From Gyromitra esculenta (Eukaryota; Ascomycota; Pezizomycetes; Pezizales; Discinaceae), in contig JBCAML010000022.1 of the NCBI GenBank assembly GCA_038503075.1, positions 434,001 to 498,000 on the forward strand: DNA of 64,000 nt. The letters run 5' to 3'. Position 1 is the first letter of the stretch. Each line of letters starts with the position of its first letter. Of this stretch, positions 21,700 to 31,803 are shown piece by piece. Position numbers and translations under genes: made by a program. The notes beneath the pieces were generated by a model. It saw only the letters and a list, made by a program, of their open reading frames with translations. It did not search any database and was not told the origin of the DNA.

Positions 21700-22107
21700 T
21701 CTCGCTGTCAGCCCCGTTAGCCCTCGCGAGGAAGGAAGAAGCAAGAATGCACTTAAGATACTAACACGTTCGAGGAGTGCAGTGTTTCTACAAGTTCTAC
21801 GAGGGGTCTATCTCAAGGCGAGATAAGTGCAGCGAGGTGGACAGCGACAGCGAGGGTTCTGAGGTAGAACCAAGATAGTATTTGACAATTACAAGAGAAG
21901 GTAAACAAGAACGTTGCTTAAGGAAAGAAGAGGAAAAGAACACAAGCAACGAAGATCCATCTCTTAAGTACCCCGCTTTTCGACCACTATGACTCATAAC
22001 TAAGAAATAACCGAAAGCAACCGAAACACAATAACATTATAATCCTGAACCGAAAGCCACAACCCCAACAATATCCTTGACCCGATTACTCCTTTATATC
22101 CGTGAAA
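21700..22107 (-). repeat. Diverged solo LTR of the G2/G3 family inside R1 copy 1
   Basis: It ends ATATCCGTGAAA and contains GAACGTTGCTTAAGGAAAG and a TATA-like CTTAAGTACCCCGC, all as in the G3 LTR. The left boundary (TCTCGCTG) is approximate and I see no matching 5-bp TSD (ACTGC versus GCGCC). It is absent from the corresponding place in R1 copy 2 (near 34290). Confidence 0.65.
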
Positions 22108-22621
22108 GCGCCTTCATCTCTACCTCATTTGTGCTTGATGCGCCAGTAGACTGCTACTAGTACGGCCAGCAGTATTCTACCAATCACACACTAAACTTCA
22201 CCATCATCGGCTTCAATAACTATCTTGTTCACTGGTTATTTTGTTTCGTCTCTTTTGTATTTTCCTATTGTCTAGGAGGGTTGTGAGAGTAGGGTTTTGT
22301 TCACGCTATAACTTTGGTTGCATGTGATATTCTTGTACCTAGATAAAACAATGAAACAATGATTTAACAAAAAAAATAAAATAACCTTTCGTATTCTAGT
22401 AATATAATTTTGATATCCGGCAATCCGGCAATCCTCTCGAATCGGGTAGATTTTACTTCTTGACAAAAACAAAACCCCCTATCTCAACGTAGTTGACACA
22501 AGTAATGCTAGGGCTAGAAATGATAGAAATATCATCGGTAGTGTCTTCGTTTTGCTTGTAGTCGCCTAGGAAACGTTATTTTCTGTGCTTGTCATTTCTA
22601 TAATAAAAGATAGTTATAAAA

Positions 22622-24206
22622 CTACTTACTCCGAATTTCTTTGGAGCGGTTCCAGAGGTAGTTTTGCTCAGTCTTGTCGACAACTCTGTGAACAAGGAAG
22701 TAATCAGACTAGCAATATATACTGTGTTAGTATATATAACTATTGCCTATAGTGATGTTGTGTTTGTATCTTACCTTTTCGGTATAAGTGATTTTCTGTT
22801 CATCTAAAGCCTCTTTGCAAAGGTGAGCTTTAGAGAACTTGGTATAAGTCCTCCTTTTGTGGTTTGCCATCTCATGATTGGTCTGTTTATGATCAACAAT
22901 GGTTTGCGTCTTTTCCTTTAGATCAATTTCGGTTTCTCCTCCCCCCGTTCCGTGCATATCCTCATAGCTTGGTAGACTAGCATTTTCTTCGTCGTTTTTC
23001 TGCTTATCGACTTTAGCACGAAGTTGGTCTAACTGTAGCTGTAACTTTCGGAGCTTCTCAGATGAGTTATCCCCGCAAGGCACTACGGCTCTAGCGTCTG
23101 CCTTCTCCTCGGCCTCTTCAATCCTTTCGATCACAACTCCTTTTTCAAGCAATATCTTAACCTCAGTTTCCACCCTAGCTATCGCCTCATCTGTCGCCTC
23201 ATCCTGCACTATCACCTCCTTCTGCAGCTGCAACTCTTCAAATGGCTTATTGTTGAGTTCTTTGGTGTGTAGCTTCTCGAGCTTGGAACTTTCTTTCTCC
23301 CGCTTTCGTATATCGGTTTTAGATTGAAATCGCTTCAATCTTCGCCGGGGTTTGTGGATCTCCTCAGATAGATCCTCTTTATAGGCTCCGAAAATTCCAG
23401 TATCTACTTTCCTTCTAGCTCGCTCCTCCTGAATGATATCTTCGATCTCGATCTGTTGGTCTTCGGCTTCTTCGGTAATGCTCTTAAAACCGAGTCGCAC
23501 CTCCTCCGTTGGAGAGTTTGGTGGTGAGGAAAATATAGAGTTCGCACTAGAGAGATATCTTTGTAGAATAAAGCTCGATTTACATGTAGCCGCCGCGCCT
23601 TCACCATCTCCCCACTGGATGAGCCTATCAATGACTTCTCGTACAGCTTCTTCGATCCTGTCGGTAGTATCTTTAACTGAAGAAGCTTCCGTGCTACAAG
23701 TATCATCATGAATTAGCATACATTGGATGTAATATCGGAACTATTTTTCCGTGAGGAAAAGGATTAATGGGAGGTTCTTACTGCGTTGACAGTAATAAGG
23801 TAATTTTTAGCGTCGCTTTATGTGCCTCTAACTGACTTCTCAAATATGTCACCTCTCTCTCTTGTAAGGTCCACTTCCCTCTTTTCCATTGCCGCAAAAA
23901 CCATCCATCATCGCTCCTGATCCTATGGGCCTTAATGATCCCCTTCAACCTCGCGAACAAATTTCTACAGCTGATAAGTACCTCCTTCAGATCCACCCAG
24001 AGTTCTTTATGGCGTGCACCAGCGCTAAATTTCTTTTCCAGTTTTTCTAGTACCGAGCAGAGGTCCTGGATCTCACGCGCTAGATTATGAATATTGTCGG
24101 ATGCATGGCGGACGCTTTTGATGAATAGGTAGAGTTGAGCCAAGGCTTCTGTACCCACGGCAACAGCACCAGATATTGAAACGACTATCGCTAGCGGGTC
24201 GGCCAT
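22622..24206 (-). CDS. STAND/NLR-type fungal N-terminal-domain protein with coiled coil (476 aa)
   Basis: Three exons on the minus strand: 24206-23782, 23693-22775 and 22708-22622, all GT-AG with phases 2 and 0. The start MADPLAIVVSISGAVAVG and the following amphipathic helices (ALAQLYLFIKSV, IHNLAREIQDLCSVLEKLE) are typical of the N-terminal signalling domain of fungal STAND proteins (Fungal_N / HeLo-like group). Residues about 180-400 are Glu/Lys-rich and likely coiled coil. No NACHT, P-loop or repeat domain follows. It may be a stand-alone signalling protein or a truncated NLR. The last exon (RVVDKTEQNYLWNRSKEIR) is short and its end is less certain. An ATG at 24293 in the same frame is less likely because MADPL is the usual start of this family. 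Confidence 0.7.
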
Positions 24207-25335
24207 AGTGTTGAGCGCCAGAAAGTTTGGTGTCGATTGATGGTGATTCGGGGCTGATATCGTGTTCAACAGCGGCGTTCCCCCAAGTATCAATGCAGAA
24301 CACGGAGATGCTATGGATTGGAACGAAAATAGTTCGGGAGGGGACGGACAACACCAATCATACTAGCAAATCAGATTGCTGCGTGAATGAGCTGGATGCG
24401 TGAGTACTCTAGATGTAGGTTTCAGAGTTGCGTATACGTCGTGTTATCAGGGTCTATGCGATTTCACATTCGTGGGCATTCAACAGGGGCTTGTTCTGGA
24501 TGTCAACATTGATTAGTTATTTCGATGATGGTGGTGGAAGAAAGTTTTTCAATATCATACATGTAGGTATATTGTCATTGAGTGTTTTTGGGCCTGGAAA
24601 AACTAGGTGCCGTTTTTGTCGCATATGGTTCCGGTTTAAGATACTTATTCTGAGACCAGGATTGACGTATGCCCACGTTGCGTACCCATCTCTGGATGGT
24701 TGTTGTTCTGGTCATCATGTAGGGACAGGTATCCCAGACCTAACCCTGCCAATGAGGATTTATTGATTGGCCTTGGCAACGTTCGCGCTAGTTAAACCAT
24801 AAACACCCACATGTATATTTATAGACTTGACGATTTAACTTAGACATTGGGAGCTGTAGTAGGCGAGAAAGGTGCAGACGCATGCAAAAAGCTATGAGAC
24901 AATAGCTGAAATACACTAAGATCAACCGACTCTAGCCAACTAATTTTCTTCTTACCAAAGAGCTAAGTTCCTCAATCAGCTTACCGTATACAGTGCTGAA
25001 TTTACCGTTCTCATATCTTATTTTGTAGGGATAGAAGCCATTAATTTTATCAAACGAGCTTCAGCTAGTCTCCATTTCGGTGAGGAAAGGCACAGTGCAA
25101 TCTCAAGTTTACAATTCGTGATTATGTCAATTAAATGGCTTGAAAATTTGTTTGCGGAGTCTATATGGGACTTGGGGTGACCTATAAGCTTTTTATTCAC
25201 TTAGATTGGGGTTGCATAGGGAACTGTGGCCATAGCTCCGGAGTGGGCCATTTTTGGTATGCTTTAAATAATATCTAACGGCTTTGCATGATAAACGCCA
25301 AGGGATGATGGGTGACTCGCCTTTTAACACAAGGC
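24207..25335. other. Intergenic, no gene seen
   Basis: It holds the upstream region of the STAND-type gene and low-complexity AT-rich sequence. I see no domain-bearing frame, RNA gene or repeat until the TA-flanked element at 25338. Confidence 0.5.
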
Positions 25336-25790
25336 TACGGGGGCCTACCTGGTGCAAAACCGCAAAAGTCATCGCTTATGGAAAATGGAAAATGGAAAAT
25401 GAAAAACTTGAGCTAATAAAGTGAACCATATGAGTAGAATGTACAATCTAGCTATCAAATAAATCCTAGGGGGCTACAATAGAGGAAGGCTAGGACCCAG
25501 CAAATTGCAAGTGATGATTTCGAATGATAATTCATGATTTGATTTGCGTACCTGGCAGAAAAAAACAGCTGCAAGCCTGTAAAGAAAGGATATAGCTGTG
25601 CCTTGTAAAAAAGATTTACCTGGTAGAAAAGTTCAAGTTATCCTTCAAGTGTATATTTATTTCGCCCAGCGCCTGGGCGCTGACCTCCTAGAGACCCTCT
25701 TTCTAGGTGTCACTTTCTGCAAAGAGTGCTTCCAGACTATACCTCCTAAAAGCTTGCTTACCTGGTAGGATTGGGGAGTTTTTGACGAGC

Positions 25791-26684
25791 TCTCAAGGAG
25801 CGAGTTCTTGTCAAGCCCTTTGGTATCCCCAAAGGTGAGCAGTGCTACTTGAACGAAAACTAGCGACAGGAGTTTAAGCGATGATTCCACAGGCTCTATG
25901 GAGAAGGGGAGTTATGGTGACTCCAACAGCGAGATTATGTTGATGTAGTGGCGTGATTTCATGGATTGACTCGGAAGATGAATTGTGGTTTGACTAAGGC
26001 GACTGTATCGTTGTTTGGATGGTTGTATAATTCCTTTGTTGTTCAGTCATGTGTAGGGTGGTTGGAATAATGTTTTTGTGTTTCAGTTGTTGTCGGTTTG
26101 TTGTCGGTGTTACCGAAAAGCGGGGTATTTAAGGGAGGATTTTGGTCGCTTTAGTTTCTCTTTCTCTTCTTTCCTTAAGCAACGTTCTCGTTTACCTTCT
26201 CCTGTACTTGTCGGAATACTATCTTGCGATTATTTCAGAATCACGTATCATTGTCACTTTCATTTATCTCGCGCGAGATAGACCCTTCGTAGAACCTGTA
26301 GAAACGCTGCACTCTTTGAACGTGTTGATACCTCATTAAGTAGCACTGCTCACCTTCAGGGATACTGAAGGGCTTAACGAGGGACCCAACCGTGAGACGT
26401 GATGAGGCAAGAGGTATCACGAAGGCGACGAAGGATTTATGGGAATCCTGGCTTGTATTTGTAAGATACAAGTAAAGTGACAATAGAAGACGTTGCTTAA
26501 AAGAAGAAGAAGAAAAAGTACAACAAGAGGGGAATACCCTTTGCTTATATACCTGTAACCTGTCCTCCGCTGACCAACATATGACTCATTGCAACAAAAA
26601 CCTAAAGAAACACAAAGAATAACAACAAAACGCGACAACCATGTACCTATGTACTCAAATCAACAAAAACAACCGTCCATGAAA
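25791..26684 (-). repeat. Solo LTR (G2 family), minus strand, split by another solo LTR
   Basis: It reads TCTCAAGG...CCATGAAA with TSD CGAGC at 25786-25790 and 26685-26689. It is interrupted by the plus-strand LTR at 25957-26397; its own length is about 448 bp. It contains GACGTTGCTTAAAAG near 26489. Confidence 0.85.
25957..26397 (+). repeat. Solo LTR (G2/G3 family), plus strand, nested in the solo LTR
   Basis: It is 441 bp, reads TTTCATGG...CCGTGAGA, and has TSD CGTGA at 25952-25956 and 26398-26402. It has the conserved AAGCAACGT at 26177-26185 and an upstream TATTTAAG. Each solo LTR implies a former full element lost by LTR-LTR recombination. Confidence 0.88.
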
Positions 26685-26844
26685 CGAGCTCTCAAAAGTC
26701 AATATCGCCTGGAGGCCGGGGGAAAGCATAAGAATCTTGGCATTGTTTAGGGCATTGTTTGCACTCTATATATCACTCTATTGATCTATATACCGATCTC
26801 TCTATATCTATATACATATATATTTAAGCTATGGAGGGGGGCGC

Positions 26845-26970
26845 TGGAGCAGGCAGGAAAGCGAGTAGGAAAGCGGGCAGGAAACAGGCTTCAAAACGAG
26901 CAGGAAACAGGCGCCCAGGTGAGCAGGAAAGCAAGCGGGAAACAGACCCCAGAGCAGGCAGGGAACACGG
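26845..26970. repeat. Degenerate AGGAAA-type short tandem array
   Basis: Imperfect units of the type GAGCAGGAAA(C/G) with CAGG or CGAG spacers recur about eight times inside the TIR element. The open frame across it (26781-27086) is a by-product of the repeat. Confidence 0.55.
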
Positions 26971-27544
26971 TCATGCTCCTGTCACGCTGTTCTTTTGAAG
27001 CTAATGAATATGGCGATATCTCCAATTCTCTAGAACTACTAAGCTATTTACACACACGATCTCTACACTTTTTGCTCTCTTCATAGCTCTCTGTTCTTGG
27101 GGTATTGGTAATGGAGGATTTTATATGTTTTTTTCTCACAGCCGCTGCTAAGCATTTCTTGTTGAGTCTTATATACTTTTTTCATTTTCCATTTTCCATT
27201 TTCCATAAGCGATGATTTTTGCGGTTTTGCGCCAGGTAGGCCGCCGTACAAGGCAGACAGAATGCAGCAAAATTACGATTTCTTGCATCTTCAATAATTC
27301 TAGTACAGATAGCACGTACGCGAGTTCTTGGTGATGCGGATAATGTTCCATGATCCGGGACTGGGTTTACGGGAAATTTTCAAATGATTGGACAATCCTA
27401 AGATATAAATTTACTGACTCGCTACAAGTGGTTGTGGTAGAAAGCATTACCGTAGCTAGAGCAAAAATAATTATAAACTAAGACAGGAAAATATATATAT
27501 TAAGAAATGCCTTCGTGACCAAAGTGACCGAAAAGTTATCATGT

Positions 27545-30500
27545 TTACGCAGGTGTAAGGGTAACGTCATCGACACCCATCATCCTATTCGTGCCCGTGC
27601 CCGTACAGATTGTCCGGAGTATCAGGCTTCCGCTGGAGGCTGTCGGTACGAAGCTAGCTGTGGTTTGAACCCATCCTGTCGCTGCACCGTTGGTTGAGGT
27701 GGCGATGGTCTGGGTTCCGTACAGGAAAGTAGTCACGCATCCACTGGATAGCGTAGGTCTGCGTGTCCAGGCACTAAAAGTGTAGGTTGTTCCTGGGCAC
27801 ATGGTTATCGGCTGGCTTATATCTAACGATGATGTACTTTGCGATGTTGTGATTAGAGCATAGCGGCCGGAATGTCCTCCGGATGATTGATTCGACCAGT
27901 CAATATTGCCACTAGCATTACTAACCCACGGTGAGGTATTCCCAGTGGTGCTTTCAAATCCAGTGTTTAATACTGGCTGGACCGCGTTACATGAGGTAGT
28001 ACAAGCTATTTTCGGGAGGATTTTAGTATTTCTATAGCTTATCTTACGAACTGGATGATTGAGGAAGTAGAGAGGAGTGGTTGGATGTGGGGGTACATAC
28101 TAGCAGCCGTGGTAGTGGTCGTGGTCGTGATTATAGTCGGCGTAGTGATCGAAATGTTGGTCAGAGTTGTAATTGAAACAGTAGTTGTAGGGACAGTGAT
28201 AGTGAGCGTGACTATATTGAAAAATTAGTATAAGAAACTGAAAACTCCTAGGGAACATGTAGTAAATCCATACTCAAGCTGGGGACGGTAGTGGTGGGGC
28301 CTGGAAGAGTAACGGTTGTCAAAACACCAGGCAAGGTCGTGACCTCACCAGGTAAAGTAACCGTAGTCACCTCACCGGGTAGATTAATTGTAGTCGGGGA
28401 AGTGATCGTAGTAATATCCCCCGGTAGCTCAACAGTAGTTGGAACAGTAACGGTAGTGACTTCTCCGGCTCCAGGAATAGTAATGGTAGTCACCTCCCCC
28501 GCGAGAGTTGTTGGGACTGTAATAGTTGTGGCCTCTGCAGCTCCTGGAATGGTGATGGTAGTAACCTCCCCCGCGAGGGTTGTTGGGACTGTAATAGTTG
28601 TGACTTCTCCGGCTCCTGGAATAGTCACGGTGGTAACCTCCCCTGCAAGGGTTGTTGGGACTGTGATAGTTGTGATCTCTCCAGCTTCTGGAGTAGTCAC
28701 AGTGGTAGCCTCCCCCGCAAGTGTTGTTGGGACTGTAATGGTTGTGATCTCTCCAGCCCCTGGGATAGTAAATGTTGTTAAAACAGTAATTGTGGTAACC
28801 TCTCCGGCTGCTGGAATGGTGACAGTAGTAACTTCTCCGGCCCCTGGGATAGTGAGAGTCGTTGGGACAGTAATCGTGGTAACTTCCCCTACTCCTGGGA
28901 CTGTGACAGTGGTCGGGGCTGTGACGGTAGTGACTTCTCCGGCTCCCGGGATAGTAAGGGTCGTTGGAACTGTAACAGTGACTGCATCCTGAGCAACTTC
29001 ACCTGGGATAGTGACTGTAGTTGGAACTGTAACAGTAGTGATTTCTCCTGCTCCTGGGATGGTGACAGTGGTCGGAATCGTAACCGTAGTAACCTCTCCA
29101 GCTCCCGGAATAGTAAGTGTCGTTGGGACTGTAACGGTGGTACCGTCTCCTGGAATGGTAACAGTGGTCGGGACGGTAACGGTGACTGGGACTGCATCCT
29201 GAGCAACTTCACCTGGGATAGTGACAGTGGTTGGCACCGTAACTGTAGTCACTTCTTTCGCTCCCGGAATAGTCAGAGTTATCGGGATCGTAACAGTAGT
29301 GACTTCACCGGCTCCTGGAATAGTCAATGTTGTTGGGACCGTAACAGTAGTAACATCTCCGACAGCCCCTGGGAGGGTAACAGTGGTAGGAACCGTGACA
29401 GTGGTGACTTCTCCGGCCCCCGGAATGGTTAAAGTCGTTGGAACTGTAACAGTGACTGGAGCAGCACCCTGAGCGACTTCACCTGGAAGAGTGACGGTAG
29501 TCGGAACTGTAATTGTGGTAACTTCTCCCGCTCCCGGAATGGTCAAAGTCGTTGGGACTGTGACAGTGGTAACTTCCCCGGCCCCTGGAATGGTCAGAGT
29601 CGTTGGGACCGTAACAGTAGTGATATCACCAGCAGCTCCTGAGAGAGTAACAGTAGTAGGGACCGTGACAGTGGTGACTTCTCCGGCCCCTGGAATGGTT
29701 AAAGTCGTTGGAACTGTAACGGTGACTGGAGCAGCATCCTGAGCGACTTCACCTGGAAGAGTGACGGTAGTCGGGACTGTGACAGTAATGACTTCTCCAG
29801 CAGCTCCTGGAATGTTGACAGTAGTAGGAACAGTGACAGTAGTGACTTCCCCGACTCCTGGGATAGTGAGTGTTGTTGGAACTGTGATGGTGACCGGGAC
29901 AGCGTCCTGGGCAGCTTCACCTGGGATCGTGACAGTGGTTGGGATCGTGACTGTAACCGCTTCTCCGGCTCCAGGGATAGTTAGAGTCGTTGGGACCGTG
30001 ACCGTGACCACTTCTCCAGCTCCAGGAATAGTTAGAGTCGTTGGGACTGTGACAGTGGTGACCTCTCCTGCTCCCGGAATAGTGAGGGTTGTTGGGACAG
30101 TAATAGTAGTAACTTCTCCAGCAGCTCCTGGGACGGTGATAGTGGTGACCTCTCCGGCTCCTGGGATAGTGAGTGTTGTTGGGACTGTAACGGTAGTGAC
30201 ATCGCCAGCAGCTCCAGGAATGGTCAGAGTCGTTGAGACTGTAACAGTAGTAACATCTCCAGCAGCTCCTGGGAGGGTAACAGTGGTAGGGACCGTGACG
30301 GTAGTGACTTCCCCAGCTCCGGGAATAGTTAAGGTCGTCGGGACGGTGACGGTAACTGGGACAGCATCCTGAGCGACTTCACCTGGGACGGTGACGGTGA
30401 TTGGGGCTGTAACAGTAGTCACTTCTCCAGCGCCTGGGATAGTAAGAGTAGCTATATCGAAATGGTAAGCATGAATCGTGGGCAGGGATCTAGAAAGAAC

Positions 30501-31803
30501 TCCTACTTGGGACAGTGATAGTGGTCCTGTCATTTACGCCCGGAAGGGTAACGGTGGTAGGAACTGTAACGGTTGTGACTTCGCCCACTCCTGGAATAGT
30601 GAGGGTGGCTATACCGAGAACAATAAGTATGAATTTCAATTATGGGCAGGTATCGTGACGGGTGAGGGATCATACTTGGAACTGTGACAGTGCTAGCCTT
30701 CTCCCCCGAAAGAGTAACAGTAACGGTGCTCCGCTCAGCAGTGGCGGTGGCTAAATATAATGTAAGTATTGAGTCCATATATATATGATTGAAAAGGTTA
30801 GGCCGTGTTGCTTACTTGGTGCAGTGACTGTGGTTACTTGTCCTTGGCCGGGAATTGTCAAGGTGGCTATAGAGCAGGCTTAGTGAGATATAAAGGCCGG
30901 TAATATTGCAACATACGCAGATCACTTACTTGGAACAGTTACTGTGGATTTCCTTACTGGCCCGGTGAGAGTAACAGTAGCTATAATTAAAAACACTACT
31001 ATGAGTATAATATTCCGCAATTCTAGTGCATCACAGCGACTTACTCGGCTTAGTTACGGTAGTAACCCTCCCTGATACCGATATCGTATTGGTAACTGTC
31101 GTAACTTTTCCTGGCAGGGTGGTGGGGCGTGTAACAGTGGAAGTGTATGTATGGCCAGGCCCAACGACAGTAGCTATGTATAATATTAGCAAATGGTATC
31201 GCAATTAATACTGATATATATCGAGCTTTAACTCACTTGGAACGGTGATTGTGGTTGTTTTCGCGCTGCAAGTAGGCCCAGGATCAGAGCCGTGACCATG
31301 ACTCCTCTTGTACAAATTGCCTCTATTAACTTTAGTTAGCAAGATAAACAAACACGTATATCCGGCGGGTCTCAATCACCTATTGCTTCCTCCGCATTGT
31401 TGGGCGGAGTTTCCGGAACAGGCCATGTTACATTCATCCGCCGAAGTTGATCTGACTCTAGAGTTGAGACTATCACCGCACGAGCACTCACTGGACCAAA
31501 ATCGTGAGCACTCGTCTTGTGTGTTAATTAACCAGAGGAAACATACCGGCGGTTCTCTAGCCAAGCATATTGACCATAAGGTTTACAAAGGGCAAGACAC
31601 TTCTCGACGGTCATATCATCGGTTTTGAACGTTTTGTCCAGGGCACTTGCACCATAATACTCTGCATAGCACCCTTGAGCCGACCAATCATTGTTTCCTG
31701 GATATTGCGTGGGTGCAGGTTTTTCGTCTGGTCTATGCGGTCCCGGATGAGCGAATGTCAGAGAGGCAGAGCCTAATAAAATTAAAAGAGTGAATGGTAG
31801 CAT
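27545..31803 (-). CDS. Secreted WSC-domain / Thr-rich repeat / carbohydrate-binding-like protein (1203 aa)
   Basis: Eleven exons, minus strand: 31803-31547, 31490-31380, 31322-31237, 31173-31045, 30980-30930, 30866-30816, 30750-30676, 30608-30507, 30451-28274, 28211-28101 and 28005-27545. Every junction is GT-AG and keeps frame. Residues 1-18 are a signal peptide (MLPFTLLILLGSASLTFA). Residues about 42-128 are a WSC domain (GCYAEYYG, CLALC, CSCGD, CNMACSG, QQCGGSNRGNLY). Residues about 145-1045 are Thr/Val/Pro repeats such as TVTVPTTLTIPGAGEVT, probably an O-mannosylated extracellular stalk. Residues about 1052-1203 look like a jelly-roll CBM4/9-type module (VLNTGFESTTGNTSPW, GHSGRYAL, VDDVTLTPA). 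No membrane anchor is seen. The likely role is cell-wall or extracellular glycan binding. Exon 9 also has long antisense frames from repeat composition. Confidence 0.8.
28274..30451 (-). repeat. Coding tandem repeat array within exon 9
   Basis: It is 2,178 bp of units of about 45-54 bp encoding (V/I)T(V/I)PTT(L/V)T(I/L)PGAGEVTT. A higher-order repeat of about 265-270 bp is marked by PGEVAQDAVPVTVTVP-type segments (near 28985, 29205, 29470, 29740, 29905, 30365). Such arrays usually vary in copy number between strains. Confidence 0.85.

Larger units (their letters stand above)
710..22381 (+). mobile_element. R1 copy 1: A-tailed non-LTR retroposon, split by the nested gypsy block
   Basis: The left piece is 710-888 and the right piece 21580-22381. 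The element starts CATGCTCCC and ends in an A-rich tail (22370-22381). A perfect 16-bp duplication, TAACCTTTCGTATTCT, flanks it at 694-709 and 22382-22397. A long TSD plus an A tail is the signature of target-primed reverse transcription, so R1 is a SINE-like or LINE-derived retroposon. Without its insertions it is about 570 bp. I see no open reading frame that looks real in it, so it is probably non-autonomous. It was later interrupted by G1 and by a solo LTR. A second copy lies at 34020-34986 and a 5'-truncated copy at 59771-59849. Confidence 0.8.
25338..27246. mobile_element. TA-flanked terminal-inverted-repeat element (about 1.0 kb plus LTR insertions)
   Basis: Inverted ends CGG(g/c)GGCCTACCTGG(t/c)GCAAAACCGC... 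extend about 70 bp (25338-25410 and 27175-27246) and include three GGAAAAT units. Each end is bordered by TA (25336-25337, 27247-27248), the target of Tc1/mariner-type transposases. The interior has no transposase frame, so it is non-autonomous. It contains scattered ACCTGGTAG motifs and an AGGAAA-rich array (26845-26970). A nested solo LTR pair occupies 25791-26684; without it the element is about 1,010 bp. Confidence 0.75.

Noticed and set aside
21695..22112. TSD for the diverged solo LTR in R1 copy 1
   Set aside because: Flanking pentamers ACTGC and GCGCC do not match; the left boundary is uncertain, so no TSD is claimed.
26781..27086. 101-codon frame inside the TIR element
   Set aside because: Most of it is the AGGAAA tandem array; there is no domain and it starts in simple TA repeat.
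28291..30372. Long plus-strand open frames (203-233 codons) opposite the repeat exon
   Set aside because: They encode only VVTSPAPGIV-type complements of the sense repeat. Openness on both strands follows from repeat composition, and the minus-strand gene has a signal peptide, splice sites and a C-terminal domain.
28274..30451. CRISPR-like array
   Set aside because: The units are contiguous coding repeats without unique spacers, in a eukaryotic gene.
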